Positions 51,086 to 58,872 of a stretch of 64,000 nt of DNA are shown in pieces; positions within the stretch are counted from its first letter, which is position 1, and each line of letters opens with the position of its first letter. Origin of the DNA: Candidatus Latescibacterota bacterium (GTDB lineage: Bacteria > JAAXHH01); contig JAJEEG010000006.1 in the NCBI GenBank assembly GCA_022821085.1, positions 2,191,330 through 2,255,329 of the forward strand, in the 5' to 3' direction. The notes beneath the pieces were generated by a model that saw only the letters and a list, made by a program, of their open reading frames with translations, had not been told where the DNA came from and did no database searches. The translations under genes and the position numbers were made by a program.

Positions 51086-51442
51086 ATGGCTACATCAAGC
51101 TACGTACCGGTTCGGGGTGAGATTGTGTGGATCTATTCGAGGTCGGGGAAGGGCACCTACCTGCCTTCCGGGAGACCCGCCGTCACGGTTTCGCCCGAGA
51201 CCTATAACCGCAGGGCCGGCCTGGCCCTTTTCTGTCCTATTACCGACGAGGAGAAGGGGTATCCGTTCGAAGTCGCGATCCCCGGGGGGCTCCCGGCAAC
51301 CGGGATCATCCTGGCCGACCAGGTGGAAAGCGTGGACTGGCGGTCCGGCGCGGTGGTGCGGATCTGCGCACTGCCTGCCGAGACCATGGAAGACGTCCTG
51401 CGAAAGGCCGCGGCGCTGCTGGACGCGGAAGACCGGTCTTGA
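51086..51442 (+). CDS. mazF: MazF/PemK-type mRNA interferase toxin
   Basis: 118 residues. YVPVRGEIVWIYSRSGKGTY is the common MazF opening, with RPAVTVSPETYNRRAGLALF, CPITDEEKGYPFEVAIPGGL (the PITS/T-type catalytic strand) and TGIILADQVESVDWRSGAVV. MazF cleaves single-stranded RNA at short sequences. AAGGAGACG precedes the ATG. mazE directly upstream is the antitoxin. All core motifs seem intact. Confidence 0.92.
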   Translation: MATSSYVPVRGEIVWIYSRSGKGTYLPSGRPAVTVSPETYNRRAGLALFCPITDEEKGYPFEVAIPGGLPATGIILADQVESVDWRSGAVVRICALPAETMEDVLRKAAALLDAEDRS

Positions 51443-51542
51443 CGGACTGCTGCTTAACCGGCATTACTGTTCAGGTAGAACCAGGACTGTTCGGGGAGAA
51501 ACCACAGGGAAAAACCACGTGGAGAAACCATAAGGAGGCATT

Positions 51543-51920
51543 GTGTCGATTCTGAACGCCGTCATGGGCAACGCTTCGGAGGTCGAAGTTGAAGAGATGG
51601 AAAAGGAGTTCTCGCAGATACTGATCGAGGAAGAGAAACTGGTCAGGGTCTTCAAGCTAGTCAGAGACCTGTTCGCTTTCACGGACAGGCGGCTGATCCT
51701 GGTGGATAAACAGGGGATATCCGGGAAAAAGACCGAGTACCGCTCGATTCCGTATAAGTCGATCACCCATTTTTCGTTTGAGACGGCCGGGCGGATCGAT
51801 CTTGATTCCGAAATGAAAGTATGGATTTCAGGAAATGAACTGCCCATCAAGAAAGAGTTCAAAAAGGGTATTGATGTCACCGACGTTCAAAGAACCCTGG
51901 CGAAGTTCACGTTGGATTGA
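51543..51920 (+). CDS. Bacterial PH-domain protein (bPH/DUF1696-like)
   Basis: 125 residues, GTG start with AAGGAGG upstream. The pattern ILIEEEKLVRVFKLVRDLFAFTDRRLILVD followed by KKTEYRSIPYKSITHFSFET is typical of the short bacterial pleckstrin-homology family, made of a seven-stranded sheet and C-terminal helix (DVTDVQRTLAKFTL). The family is soluble and of unknown function. Between mazF and this gene are short imperfect repeats of GGAGAAACCAC. Confidence 0.85.
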   Translation: MSILNAVMGNASEVEVEEMEKEFSQILIEEEKLVRVFKLVRDLFAFTDRRLILVDKQGISGKKTEYRSIPYKSITHFSFETAGRIDLDSEMKVWISGNELPIKKEFKKGIDVTDVQRTLAKFTLD

Positions 51921-51937
51921 TTTTGGGGTATGACGGA

Positions 51938-52930
51938 ATGAAAACCTCAACCATGAAACGCGTCATCAAGCCCGAAGGGCTCCACCGGATCGAACTCGAG
52001 GAGGTGCCGATACCCGAACCCGGTCCTGGTGAGATCCGGATCAAGGCGGCGTGCAGCCTCATCAGCCGGGGTTCCGAACTCGGCGGACGGTACACGCGGG
52101 AACACGCGGTGAGCCCGGACATCATGGGTTATTCCATGGCGGGGACGGTGGATGCGCTGGGGGAAGGGGTCGAACACCTTGAAACCGGCGACCGCGTCGT
52201 CGCCCTGGCGCCCCACGCCCAGTACGTGGTCCGGCCGGCCCGTCTCGTCTTTCCATGGGACCAGACCGTCGTCATGCCCATGCCGGCGGACCTTTCCTTC
52301 GACCGCGCCCCGTACTACCCGCTGACGGCGGGCGCGGTCACCTGGGTGGAAGTGGAGGACATCCAGCCCCAGGACACCGTGGTCGTGCTTGGACAGGGTC
52401 TCGTGGGCAACCTGATCCTTCAGGTCATCAAGGCAAATGGCGTGGGCAGGGTGGTGGCCGTGGACGCGCTGGCCAACCGGTGCGCCATGGCGGCGGAATG
52501 TGGCGCCGACACGGTGATCAACGCCCGCGAGAAAGATCCCGTCCGGGCCGTGAAGCGCCTGACCAACGGCCTCGGTGCCGACATCGTGGTCTACGCCGTG
52601 GGCGGTCCCGCGGGTCCGGCCGCCTTCGGGCAGGGACTCGACATGCTGGCCCTTGGCGGGCTGATCCACCTGATCGGGCTGTACGAGGACCAGCCGCTTT
52701 CACTGCCATCGAACAAGATTCAGGGACGCAAAATGCTGGGCGGGTACTTTCGGACATGCGCGGGCGCCCGCCAGTCCCGCCGCGCCATGGAACTCCTCGT
52801 CTCGGGCGCGATCCGGACCGATCGAATGACCACGCACCGTTTCCCCTGGCGCCAGGCGGCGGACGCCTTCGCGCTGCTGTATCAGAAACCAGGTGAAGCG
52901 CTGGGGGTCCTGCTCGACTGGCACGATTGA
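51938..52930 (+). CDS. Zinc-type alcohol dehydrogenase/MDR oxidoreductase
   Basis: The start is taken as the ATG at 51938 (MKTSTMKRVIKPEGLHRIEL); 51953 is possible. About 330 residues of the medium-chain dehydrogenase family. The GroES-like domain includes EVPIPEPGPGEIRIKAACSL and GYSMAGTVDALGEGVEHLET; the Rossmann motif is VVVLGQGLVGNLILQVIKAN, followed by VVAVDALANRCAMAAECGAD. The usual G-H-E catalytic zinc motif is replaced by RGSELGGRY, and the structural-zinc cysteine loop is absent, so this may be a zinc-independent or variant enzyme. It starts a small set of catabolic genes; substrate unknown. Confidence 0.85.
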   Translation: MKTSTMKRVIKPEGLHRIELEEVPIPEPGPGEIRIKAACSLISRGSELGGRYTREHAVSPDIMGYSMAGTVDALGEGVEHLETGDRVVALAPHAQYVVRPARLVFPWDQTVVMPMPADLSFDRAPYYPLTAGAVTWVEVEDIQPQDTVVVLGQGLVGNLILQVIKANGVGRVVAVDALANRCAMAAECGADTVINAREKDPVRAVKRLTNGLGADIVVYAVGGPAGPAAFGQGLDMLALGGLIHLIGLYEDQPLSLPSNKIQGRKMLGGYFRTCAGARQSRRAMELLVSGAIRTDRMTTHRFPWRQAADAFALLYQKPGEALGVLLDWHD

Positions 52931-52977
52931 GCGTCCACGTCGCTGTCCGCACCACCGCCCCCCGCGTACCCCTGTGA

Positions 52978-53871
52978 TCACGCCAATCCGAGCCTCGTCA
53001 GCAGATCGTTCAGGTCGGCCAGGGTCCCTTCGTCCAGGGGGACATAGGGTTGGCGCGCCCGGGCGGTCTTGATGGCGCCGCGACGCTGGTAGACGTTCTT
53101 TCGGATAGACAACCCGATGCCGGGCTGGCCTTCGAAGCGGATCAGGGGACAGTACTTATAGAAGGTCTCGGTGGCGCCGTCGATGTCCCCGGACATGTAC
53201 TTCGTGTGGATGTCCTTCAGGATATCGGGGTAGGCGAAGCCGGTCATGGTGCCCATGCACCCGTGGCGCAGTTCTTCCAGGAGCATGACGCCGCCCAGGC
53301 CGCCGAAGATCTCCACGTCGGGGTTGGCCGCGAGCACCTGGCTGGCCTTCCGCGGCGACGGCTCTTCTTCCAGCTTGAGAAAACGGCATTGCGGAGACCG
53401 GTCGGCCACCGTTGCGATGAACTCGATGCTCATCTGGACGCCGCTGCTGGTGGGATGGTCCTGGATCACGAGGGGTATCGATACGGCGTCGGCCACCTTG
53501 AGGTAGTGGGCGAGCAGGGCCTCGTCCGTGCCCTTGGCCAGCTTCGGCGGCGCCACCATGAGTGAGGAAGCGCCCAGTTCCTCGGCCCGCCGGCTGAGTG
53601 CGACGCATCCGTCCGTTCCCGTGTGGCTGGTTCCGGCGCAGACCGGAATCCTTCCCGCGGCGGCTTCGACCACGCCGGCGATGACCCGGTCCCGTTCGGC
53701 TTCCACCAGTTTGCTGGTCTCGCCCATGACGCCCAGGACGGTGATCCCGTCGATCCCCAGGTCGATGAGGAAGGTGGTCAGGGTCGAGAGGCTGCCCGTA
53801 TCCAGGCTGCCGTCTTCTTCGAAGGGCGTCGGCGCAATGGTATACACGCCCCTGGGATCTGGAACTGCCAT
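52978..53871 (-). CDS. Dihydrodipicolinate synthase/N-acetylneuraminate lyase-family aldolase
   Basis: The start is moved to 53871 (MAVPDPRGVYTIAPTPFEED), where AAGGA lies eight bases upstream. About 297 residues of the DapA/NanA Schiff-base aldolase family. GITVLGVMGETSKLVEAERD is the usual G-x2-G-E segment, and the Schiff-base Lys is in QCRFLKLEEEP. The typical Tyr of DapA is replaced (VIQDHPTSSGVQMS), so lysine synthesis is unlikely; a pyruvate-dependent sugar acid or hydroxyproline-type lyase fits better. It lies beside an MDR dehydrogenase and an amidohydrolase, forming a probable catabolic group. Confidence 0.88.
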   Translation of the reverse strand: MAVPDPRGVYTIAPTPFEEDGSLDTGSLSTLTTFLIDLGIDGITVLGVMGETSKLVEAERDRVIAGVVEAAAGRIPVCAGTSHTGTDGCVALSRRAEELGASSLMVAPPKLAKGTDEALLAHYLKVADAVSIPLVIQDHPTSSGVQMSIEFIATVADRSPQCRFLKLEEEPSPRKASQVLAANPDVEIFGGLGGVMLLEELRHGCMGTMTGFAYPDILKDIHTKYMSGDIDGATETFYKYCPLIRFEGQPGIGLSIRKNVYQRRGAIKTARARQPYVPLDEGTLADLNDLLTRLGLA

Positions 53872-53922
53872 GCTTAGTCCTTTCAATCGGCCGGGTTTGA
53901 GCGGTCAGATGGGTTTCCGAAG

Positions 53923-55299
53923 TCAGTTAGGTTTCAGCCACCGGCCGTAACCGGGCCGGCCCGTGATCCTGCCGTCCTCGTATACCGTCTCCCCGCGCAC
54001 CATGGTACGCTGGACACGGCCCTTCATGGGCATGCCGTGCACGATGCGCATGACGTCCCTGGCCTTGGTGAAGCATTGGTTCCGGTCGAAGGTCCACCGC
54101 GCGTCCAGATCCACGAAAGTCAGATCGGCGTCGTTTCCGATGGCGATGCGTCCCTTGCCTGGAAGCCGGAAGATCTCGGCCTGGCGGGTCGACATCAGCC
54201 GTACCAGGTCGGTGATCGACAGCCTGCCGTCGTTGACCGCGGTCATCATCAGGGGCGCCATTGATTCCAGGCCGGGCAGGCCGGGCGGTATGGCGAAGAT
54301 ATCGTCCCCTTCCTTCTCTTCCGGCCGGAAGGGGGAATGGTCGCTGCCGACGAATTCCAGGGTGCCGTCTTGAAGGTAGGACCAGAGCGCTTCGACCTCT
54401 TCGGCCGGCCGCAGGGCCGGGTTGCACTTGGCGAAGCCGCGGTGCGCGGACAGGACCTGATCGGTCAGGAAGAGGTACTGGGGACAGGTCTCGGCGATGA
54501 CGTCGAGGCCCCGCGCCTTCGCCTCCTTCACCATCTGCGCGGCCCGGGGGCTTGAGAGGTGCACGACCTCTACGGGACCGCCCGCTTCGGCGGCCAGGCT
54601 CATCATGACGGCGACCGAGGTGTCTTCCACGATGGAGGGCCGGCTTTCCGCGTGGGCCAGACCGTCGTTGCGGCCCTGGGCGGACAGCCGGGCGATGAGC
54701 GTCTCGATCATGGGCCAGTTCTCGCAGTGGAAGCTGTGGCGCAGGCCCGTGGCGGCCGTGGCGGCCATGACGTCCCTCAGCAGCGAGTAGTCCAGGCACC
54801 AGAGGCCGAAGAACTCGCCCTCGCGATGGGTCGGCGGCGCGGTCAGGAAGGTCTTGAAGGCCACGGCGCCCGCTTCGGCCACTTCGGCGATGAGTTCCAC
54901 GTTCTCATGGCCGGCCGCGCCGTAGAGACCGAAATCGATCAGCGCATGCGCGCCAATGGCCTCGCCCCGCGTGCGGAGTCCCTCGGCGGAACTGGCGGCA
55001 ACCGGAGAGATGGGCATCTCCAGAAGGGTCGTGATGCCGCCGGCGGCCGCGGCGCTCGTGCCGGAGACGGGGTCTTCCCGCTCTTCGTGGCCGGGCGACC
55101 GGAGGTGTACGTGGGGATCGATCAGGCCGGGCAGTACGTGCAGACCCTTCGCGGAAATCTGCCGTGCGCTATCGGGCCGGGCGTCGGGTTCGAGCACGCC
55201 CGCGATTCGTCCGTCCCGCACGGCGATCGTCGCGGGGGTCACGCCGTCCTGGTTGACGACCAGGCCGTCGGTTACGAGGAGATCAAAGGTGGAAGCCAT
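53923..55299 (-). CDS. Dihydroorotase/allantoinase-family amidohydrolase
   Basis: 458 residues, ATG with GGAGT upstream. The metal-binding start is GLIDPHVHLRSPGHEEREDP (H-x-H), with the carbamylatable Lys likely in AVAFKTFLTAP, further His ligands in GLRHSFHCENW and PVEVVHLSSPRAAQM, and the Asp in LEFVGSDHSPFRPEEKEG. The -x-SDHSP motif and about 450-residue length match allantoinase (AllB) or the DHOase type I class. Other pyrimidine genes are not near. Neighbours (DapA-like aldolase, MDR dehydrogenase) suggest breakdown of a cyclic amide, but which one is unclear. Confidence 0.87.
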   Translation of the reverse strand: MASTFDLLVTDGLVVNQDGVTPATIAVRDGRIAGVLEPDARPDSARQISAKGLHVLPGLIDPHVHLRSPGHEEREDPVSGTSAAAAGGITTLLEMPISPVAASSAEGLRTRGEAIGAHALIDFGLYGAAGHENVELIAEVAEAGAVAFKTFLTAPPTHREGEFFGLWCLDYSLLRDVMAATAATGLRHSFHCENWPMIETLIARLSAQGRNDGLAHAESRPSIVEDTSVAVMMSLAAEAGGPVEVVHLSSPRAAQMVKEAKARGLDVIAETCPQYLFLTDQVLSAHRGFAKCNPALRPAEEVEALWSYLQDGTLEFVGSDHSPFRPEEKEGDDIFAIPPGLPGLESMAPLMMTAVNDGRLSITDLVRLMSTRQAEIFRLPGKGRIAIGNDADLTFVDLDARWTFDRNQCFTKARDVMRIVHGMPMKGRVQRTMVRGETVYEDGRITGRPGYGRWLKPN

Positions 55300-55318
55300 G
55301 GCTTACTCCGGTCATTCA

Positions 55319-56335
55319 TTACGCATCCATGTCCAGGACCATCACCCAGGCCGGCGTAGGCCCCACGTCGTACACGCCGAGCGGCGCAAGCGCGCCCGAG
55401 TCCTGGTCGATCCCGTAGGACGCCAGTCTTCCTTCTTCCTGCCCCGCGGCGTAGAGAAACCGGCCCTGCGGGTCCAGGTTGAAGGCGCGGGGCGTCTTCT
55501 CAGTCGGTGTCTGCCCGATGGTACGCAGCAGCCCGGTGTCCGGGTCGATCGCGAATCCGGCAATGCTGTCATGGCCCCGGTTGCTCGCGTACACGAACCG
55601 GCCCGACGGGTGCATGTGGAACTGCGCGCAGGTGTTCTCGCCGGTGAATTCCGCGGGTAACGTGGATACGGTCTGCATCGCATCCAACGTTCCCCGGTCC
55701 GGATCGATCCGGTAGGCCGTCACGCTGCTTGCCTTCTCATTGTCGACGTAAAGGACATCCAGCGTGGGGTGGTGGCAGTAGTGCCGCGGCTCGGTATCCG
55801 GGGGCTGCGCCACCCGGGGCGGATCGTTCGGTATCAGCCTGCCGGTGTGCTCGTCGAACTTGAACTGGCAAATCGTGTTCGATTCGGACACGTGGGGCAC
55901 GAAGGCGAAACGGTTCGACCGGTCGGTCTGAATGTAGTGGGCGCCCCGCGCCGTCTCCTGCCGGTCCACCGGCGCCTTCCGGACGATGCCGTCGTCACCG
56001 ATGGCATGGACGCCCGCCACGGCGTGCCCGTTGGAAGCCGACAGCAGGAAACGGCCGGTGTTGTCCAGGGACATGTACGTCGTGTCCCAGTCGAAAGGCG
56101 TGGTACCCAGCAGCGTAATGCCGCCCGTCTTGCGGTCCAGGCTGTAGGTCTGTACCGACGGCTCGCCGCGCAATCCTGCGTACAGACGTCTGAGGCCGTC
56201 ATCCACGACCAGGGGCATCACGCCGGCGCCCGCTGCGACATCTTGCCTGAAGGTCAGCCCACCGTCATCCGGGTCCATTTCGTAAAGGGCGATTTTGCCC
56301 TCGCCGGTGATGGACAGGTACATGTAAAACGCCAT
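55319..56335 (-). CDS. Lactonase-family beta-propeller (6-phosphogluconolactonase/YbhE-like)
   Basis: 338 residues of a seven-bladed propeller: ITGEGKIALYEMDPDDGGLT, PFDWDTTYMSLDNTGRFLLS, RFAFVPHVSESNTICQFKFD, GRFVYASNRGHDSIAGFAID and PRAFNLDPQGRFLYAAGQEE. This matches the Pgl/YbhE and lactonase family, which hydrolyse sugar lactones. R-G-H and N-R-G-H motifs are present as in Pgl. No signal peptide is seen. It is on the same strand as the amidohydrolase with 19 bp between, likely co-transcribed. Confidence 0.85.
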   Translation of the reverse strand: MAFYMYLSITGEGKIALYEMDPDDGGLTFRQDVAAGAGVMPLVVDDGLRRLYAGLRGEPSVQTYSLDRKTGGITLLGTTPFDWDTTYMSLDNTGRFLLSASNGHAVAGVHAIGDDGIVRKAPVDRQETARGAHYIQTDRSNRFAFVPHVSESNTICQFKFDEHTGRLIPNDPPRVAQPPDTEPRHYCHHPTLDVLYVDNEKASSVTAYRIDPDRGTLDAMQTVSTLPAEFTGENTCAQFHMHPSGRFVYASNRGHDSIAGFAIDPDTGLLRTIGQTPTEKTPRAFNLDPQGRFLYAAGQEEGRLASYGIDQDSGALAPLGVYDVGPTPAWVMVLDMDA

Positions 56336-56484
56336 CCGGCGCCCCTTCTCACACAGTGGAAACGCACAGGACCGCGGTACCGATCCGCGGCATCGGAATC
56401 GCTGGCAATCGGGCCCGTCGGCCCACTTGAAAAACAGAAAACAATGTGCAGGCCGGTCCCGGTACCGTCAAGGCTTCATTTCCC

Positions 56485-56572
56485 GCGAGATCAGCCGCCC
56501 GGCCGCGACATCAACCGCCTGGTCGCGGCATCCGCGCCTGGCTGCGAGATCAGCCGCCCGGCCGCGACATCA
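56485..56572 (+). repeat. Two exact 29-base direct repeats at the 3' end of the DUF4382 gene
   Basis: GCGAGATCAGCCGCCCGGCC begins a 29-base unit at 56485-56513 that recurs exactly at 56544-56572. The last three bases of each copy (TCA) read TGA on the minus strand, and those of the second copy are the real stop codon of the DUF4382 gene. A degenerate unit (ACCGCCTGGTCGCGGCATCC) sits between them. Confidence 0.9.
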
Positions 56573-57448
56573 GCGACTGGTGAGGACGATGTCCTGGCGG
56601 GTGGTGCTGGCGGTCGTCACCTCGATGTTTTCCGATGACCAGGTCTCGGTTTCTTCGGTCTGCGGGACGTACAGGGCGTATGATCCGGCCGGCATGAAGA
56701 AAGCGGAGTACCGGCCCGCGTCATTGGAACGGACCGTCACCGAATCCGTCCCGCCGGGCTGAAAAAGGGTAACCGGATAACCGGACAAAAGCACGTCGTC
56801 CCGGAGGACCGCAGGCGTGCCGTTATCGTGCTTGACGGTACCGGAGACCTGGCCCGAACTCGCCAGGTCGACCAGCCGGGCCTCGGGCCGGAACCTGAAA
56901 CCGGTTACGGCGTGGACCAGCCGCGTGTTCCCTTCGAGGGTGATCGATCGCATCGGGTCGAAATCGATGACCGCATCGGCTTTTCGATTTCGCTCGACGA
57001 CTACGGGTGTCGATCCCTGGACGACGATCTCCATGCTGAGCGGTGGCGAGAACACCTCGCTGAACTGCGCACCGTTCGTCAGCGTCACGGTTACGCCGTC
57101 GAGTTTGAGCCGTGCCGCGTCGTATCTGCCTTCAGCCACGGAGAATACATCCAGGATTCGGGTTGCGCTCCCGCCTAGTTCGGCCAGGTCGATCGTGTGC
57201 GGCACGGTGCCGGGGGTTCCGTACTCGCTGTTCGCGGAGGAGCGTACGGCCATCTCGGAGAATTGCACGACGACGGACCCGACGTGTTGCTGGTTCGGTG
57301 ATTGCGCCGCCAGCCGGATCTGCAGTTCGCTGAAGACGCTGGACGTCGGCTTGTCGCATCCGGCGGTCACGATCGCCAGGAACGCCATCGCCAGGAGCGT
57401 GATCACCAGAAGAGGGATCAGTTGGTAATGACAGGTTCCCATTTTCAT
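56570..57448 (-). CDS. DUF4382-type lipoprotein with a C-terminal carbohydrate-binding-like repeat
   Basis: The start is put at the ATG at 57448; the track starts 12 codons earlier without a ribosome-binding site. About 292 residues. The leader LLVITLLAMAFLAIVTAGCD has a clear lipobox cysteine, so it should be a lipoprotein. The first 170 residues (GSVVVQFSEMAVR, RYDAARLKLDGVTVTL, KADAVIDFDPMRSITLEG) match the DUF4382 beta domain. The end (SGQVSGTVKHDNG, YPVTLFQPGGTDSVTVRSND, GRYSAFFMPAGSYALYV) is a CarboxypepD_reg/prealbumin-like module. Role unknown; surface attachment is plausible. Confidence 0.75.
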   Translation of the reverse strand: MKMGTCHYQLIPLLVITLLAMAFLAIVTAGCDKPTSSVFSELQIRLAAQSPNQQHVGSVVVQFSEMAVRSSANSEYGTPGTVPHTIDLAELGGSATRILDVFSVAEGRYDAARLKLDGVTVTLTNGAQFSEVFSPPLSMEIVVQGSTPVVVERNRKADAVIDFDPMRSITLEGNTRLVHAVTGFRFRPEARLVDLASSGQVSGTVKHDNGTPAVLRDDVLLSGYPVTLFQPGGTDSVTVRSNDAGRYSAFFMPAGSYALYVPQTEETETWSSENIEVTTASTTRQDIVLTSR

Positions 57449-57552
57449 TTCAAGCACTGAAGAGGTTGAACGGAGCATATACATTTATATTGCCAACAGT
57501 TGGCCGTATGCTATATATATCGAACGGACGACCTCACAACCGGAGTTTTTCA

Positions 57553-58089
57553 ATGATCGGCGTCAGTCGCAAAATACTCTTTACTTTCGCCGCCCTGCTG
57601 GTCGTGGTGAGCCTCAGTGTTGTGCGCGAATCCCCGGAGGCCGCCCCGAAGCCCCCAGCGGCCGCCCCGAAGCCCGCTCCGGAGCCCGTGATCGACGCAC
57701 CGCCGGACGCGCCGGCCAACGAACCCATCAAAGTAGGCTGGCACCTCCTGGCCAGCCTCGACTACCGTTCCGGCAAGCCGGGCAAGGAGTTGGCGGAACT
57801 CGACGGCAAACTCGTCAAGGTCCCCGGATTCGCGGTACCGCTTGAAGACTGGGCGTCCTCGGTGACGGAGTTCCTCCTCGTTCCCTATGTCGGCGCCTGC
57901 ATCCACACGCCGCCTCCCCCGCCCAATCAGCTCATCTACATCGAGATGGAAAAGGATAAATGGGCCTTTTTAAACGGGTGGAACCCGGTATGGGTCGAAG
58001 GCAAACTCAAGATCGAGATGACCAAGAGCGTGTACGGCTACGTCGGCTTCACCATCACCGGCAAGCGGGTCTATCCGTACGAATACTGA
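57553..58089 (+). CDS. Exported DUF3299 protein
   Basis: The start is the ATG at 57553 with CGGAG upstream; the track ORF starts too early, in the promoter region. The 178-residue protein has a signal peptide (MIGVSRKILFTFAALLVVVS), a Pro/Ala-rich linker (EAAPKPPAAAPKPAPEPVID), then the DUF3299 domain with GKLVKVPGFAVPLEDWASSV, EFLLVPYVGACIHTPPPPPN and YGYVGFTITGKRVYPY. It is periplasmic. It heads an operon with an ABC ATPase and permease. DUF3299 proteins often occur beside such MacB-like transporters connected with metal (zinc) homeostasis; that link is inference here. Confidence 0.85.
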   Translation: MIGVSRKILFTFAALLVVVSLSVVRESPEAAPKPPAAAPKPAPEPVIDAPPDAPANEPIKVGWHLLASLDYRSGKPGKELAELDGKLVKVPGFAVPLEDWASSVTEFLLVPYVGACIHTPPPPPNQLIYIEMEKDKWAFLNGWNPVWVEGKLKIEMTKSVYGYVGFTITGKRVYPYEY

Positions 58090-58188
58090 GCCGCGATGCG
58101 GACACCTGTATCCACTCAGCGCGCGCACTCGCTTTGACCGGGGACGCGCGATTTTTGTAAAGCTGCGTTTCGCAGGAATAGGTCACAG

Positions 58189-58872
58189 ATGAGCCTCGCC
58201 ATCGACATCCGGAACCTTCGCTACCGCTACGGCGGCGGCCCCTGGGTGCTGGACATCCCCGAGCTTACTCTCGAACGGGGGACGCGCGCGTTCCTGTTCG
58301 GCCCCAGCGGGAGCGGCAAGACGACGCTGCTCGGCGTGCTCGCGGGGGTCCTTGAAGCGAACGAAGGCGAGGTCACGGTGCTGGGCGAGGACCTCGGCTC
58401 GCTTTCAGGCGCGCGGCGGGACGCCTTCCGGGCGGAGCACATCGGCTATGTCTTCCAGATGTTCAACCTCATCCCCTACCTGTCGGTGCTCGACAACATC
58501 ACCCTTCCAGTGCGCATGCACGCGGGGCGCCGGGCCCGGCTGGACGGCGCGGGCGTGAAGGAGTCCGCCGCGCTGCTGGCCGGTCAACTCCACATCGGCG
58601 ATCTACTGAAGAAGCCGGTGACCGAACTCTCGGTAGGCCAGCAACAGCGGGTGGCGGCCTGCCGCGCACTCATCGGGGCGCCGGAGCTCATCGTCGCCGA
58701 TGAGCCGACCTCCTCCCTGGACTTCGACCGCCGCGAGGACTTCCTCGAGCTGCTCTTCCAGGAATGCGAGCGCGCCGGCGCAACACTGGTGTTCGTGAGC
58801 CACGACCGCACCCTGGAGGGCATGTTCTCCCGCACGATCTCGCTCCCCGACGTCAACACGGCGGTGCACTGA
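58189..58872 (+). CDS. ABC transporter ATPase (LolD/MacB type)
   Basis: 227 residues with all ABC motifs: Walker A LFGPSGSGKTTLLGVLAGVL, Q-loop VFQMFNLIPYLSVLDNITLP, signature TELSVGQQQRVAACRALIGA and Walker B LIVADEPTSSLDFDRREDFL, with the switch His in VFVSHDRTLEGM. It is nearest LolD/MacB/FtsE-like ATPases. Its stop codon shares one base with the permease start, so the two are coupled. With the DUF3299 protein and permease it makes one three-gene operon. Confidence 0.95.
   Translation: MSLAIDIRNLRYRYGGGPWVLDIPELTLERGTRAFLFGPSGSGKTTLLGVLAGVLEANEGEVTVLGEDLGSLSGARRDAFRAEHIGYVFQMFNLIPYLSVLDNITLPVRMHAGRRARLDGAGVKESAALLAGQLHIGDLLKKPVTELSVGQQQRVAACRALIGAPELIVADEPTSSLDFDRREDFLELLFQECERAGATLVFVSHDRTLEGMFSRTISLPDVNTAVH

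Noticed and set aside
56485-56572. Considered as a CRISPR array
   Set aside because: Only two exact copies, 30-base middle is a diverged copy of the same unit, and no cas genes are near.
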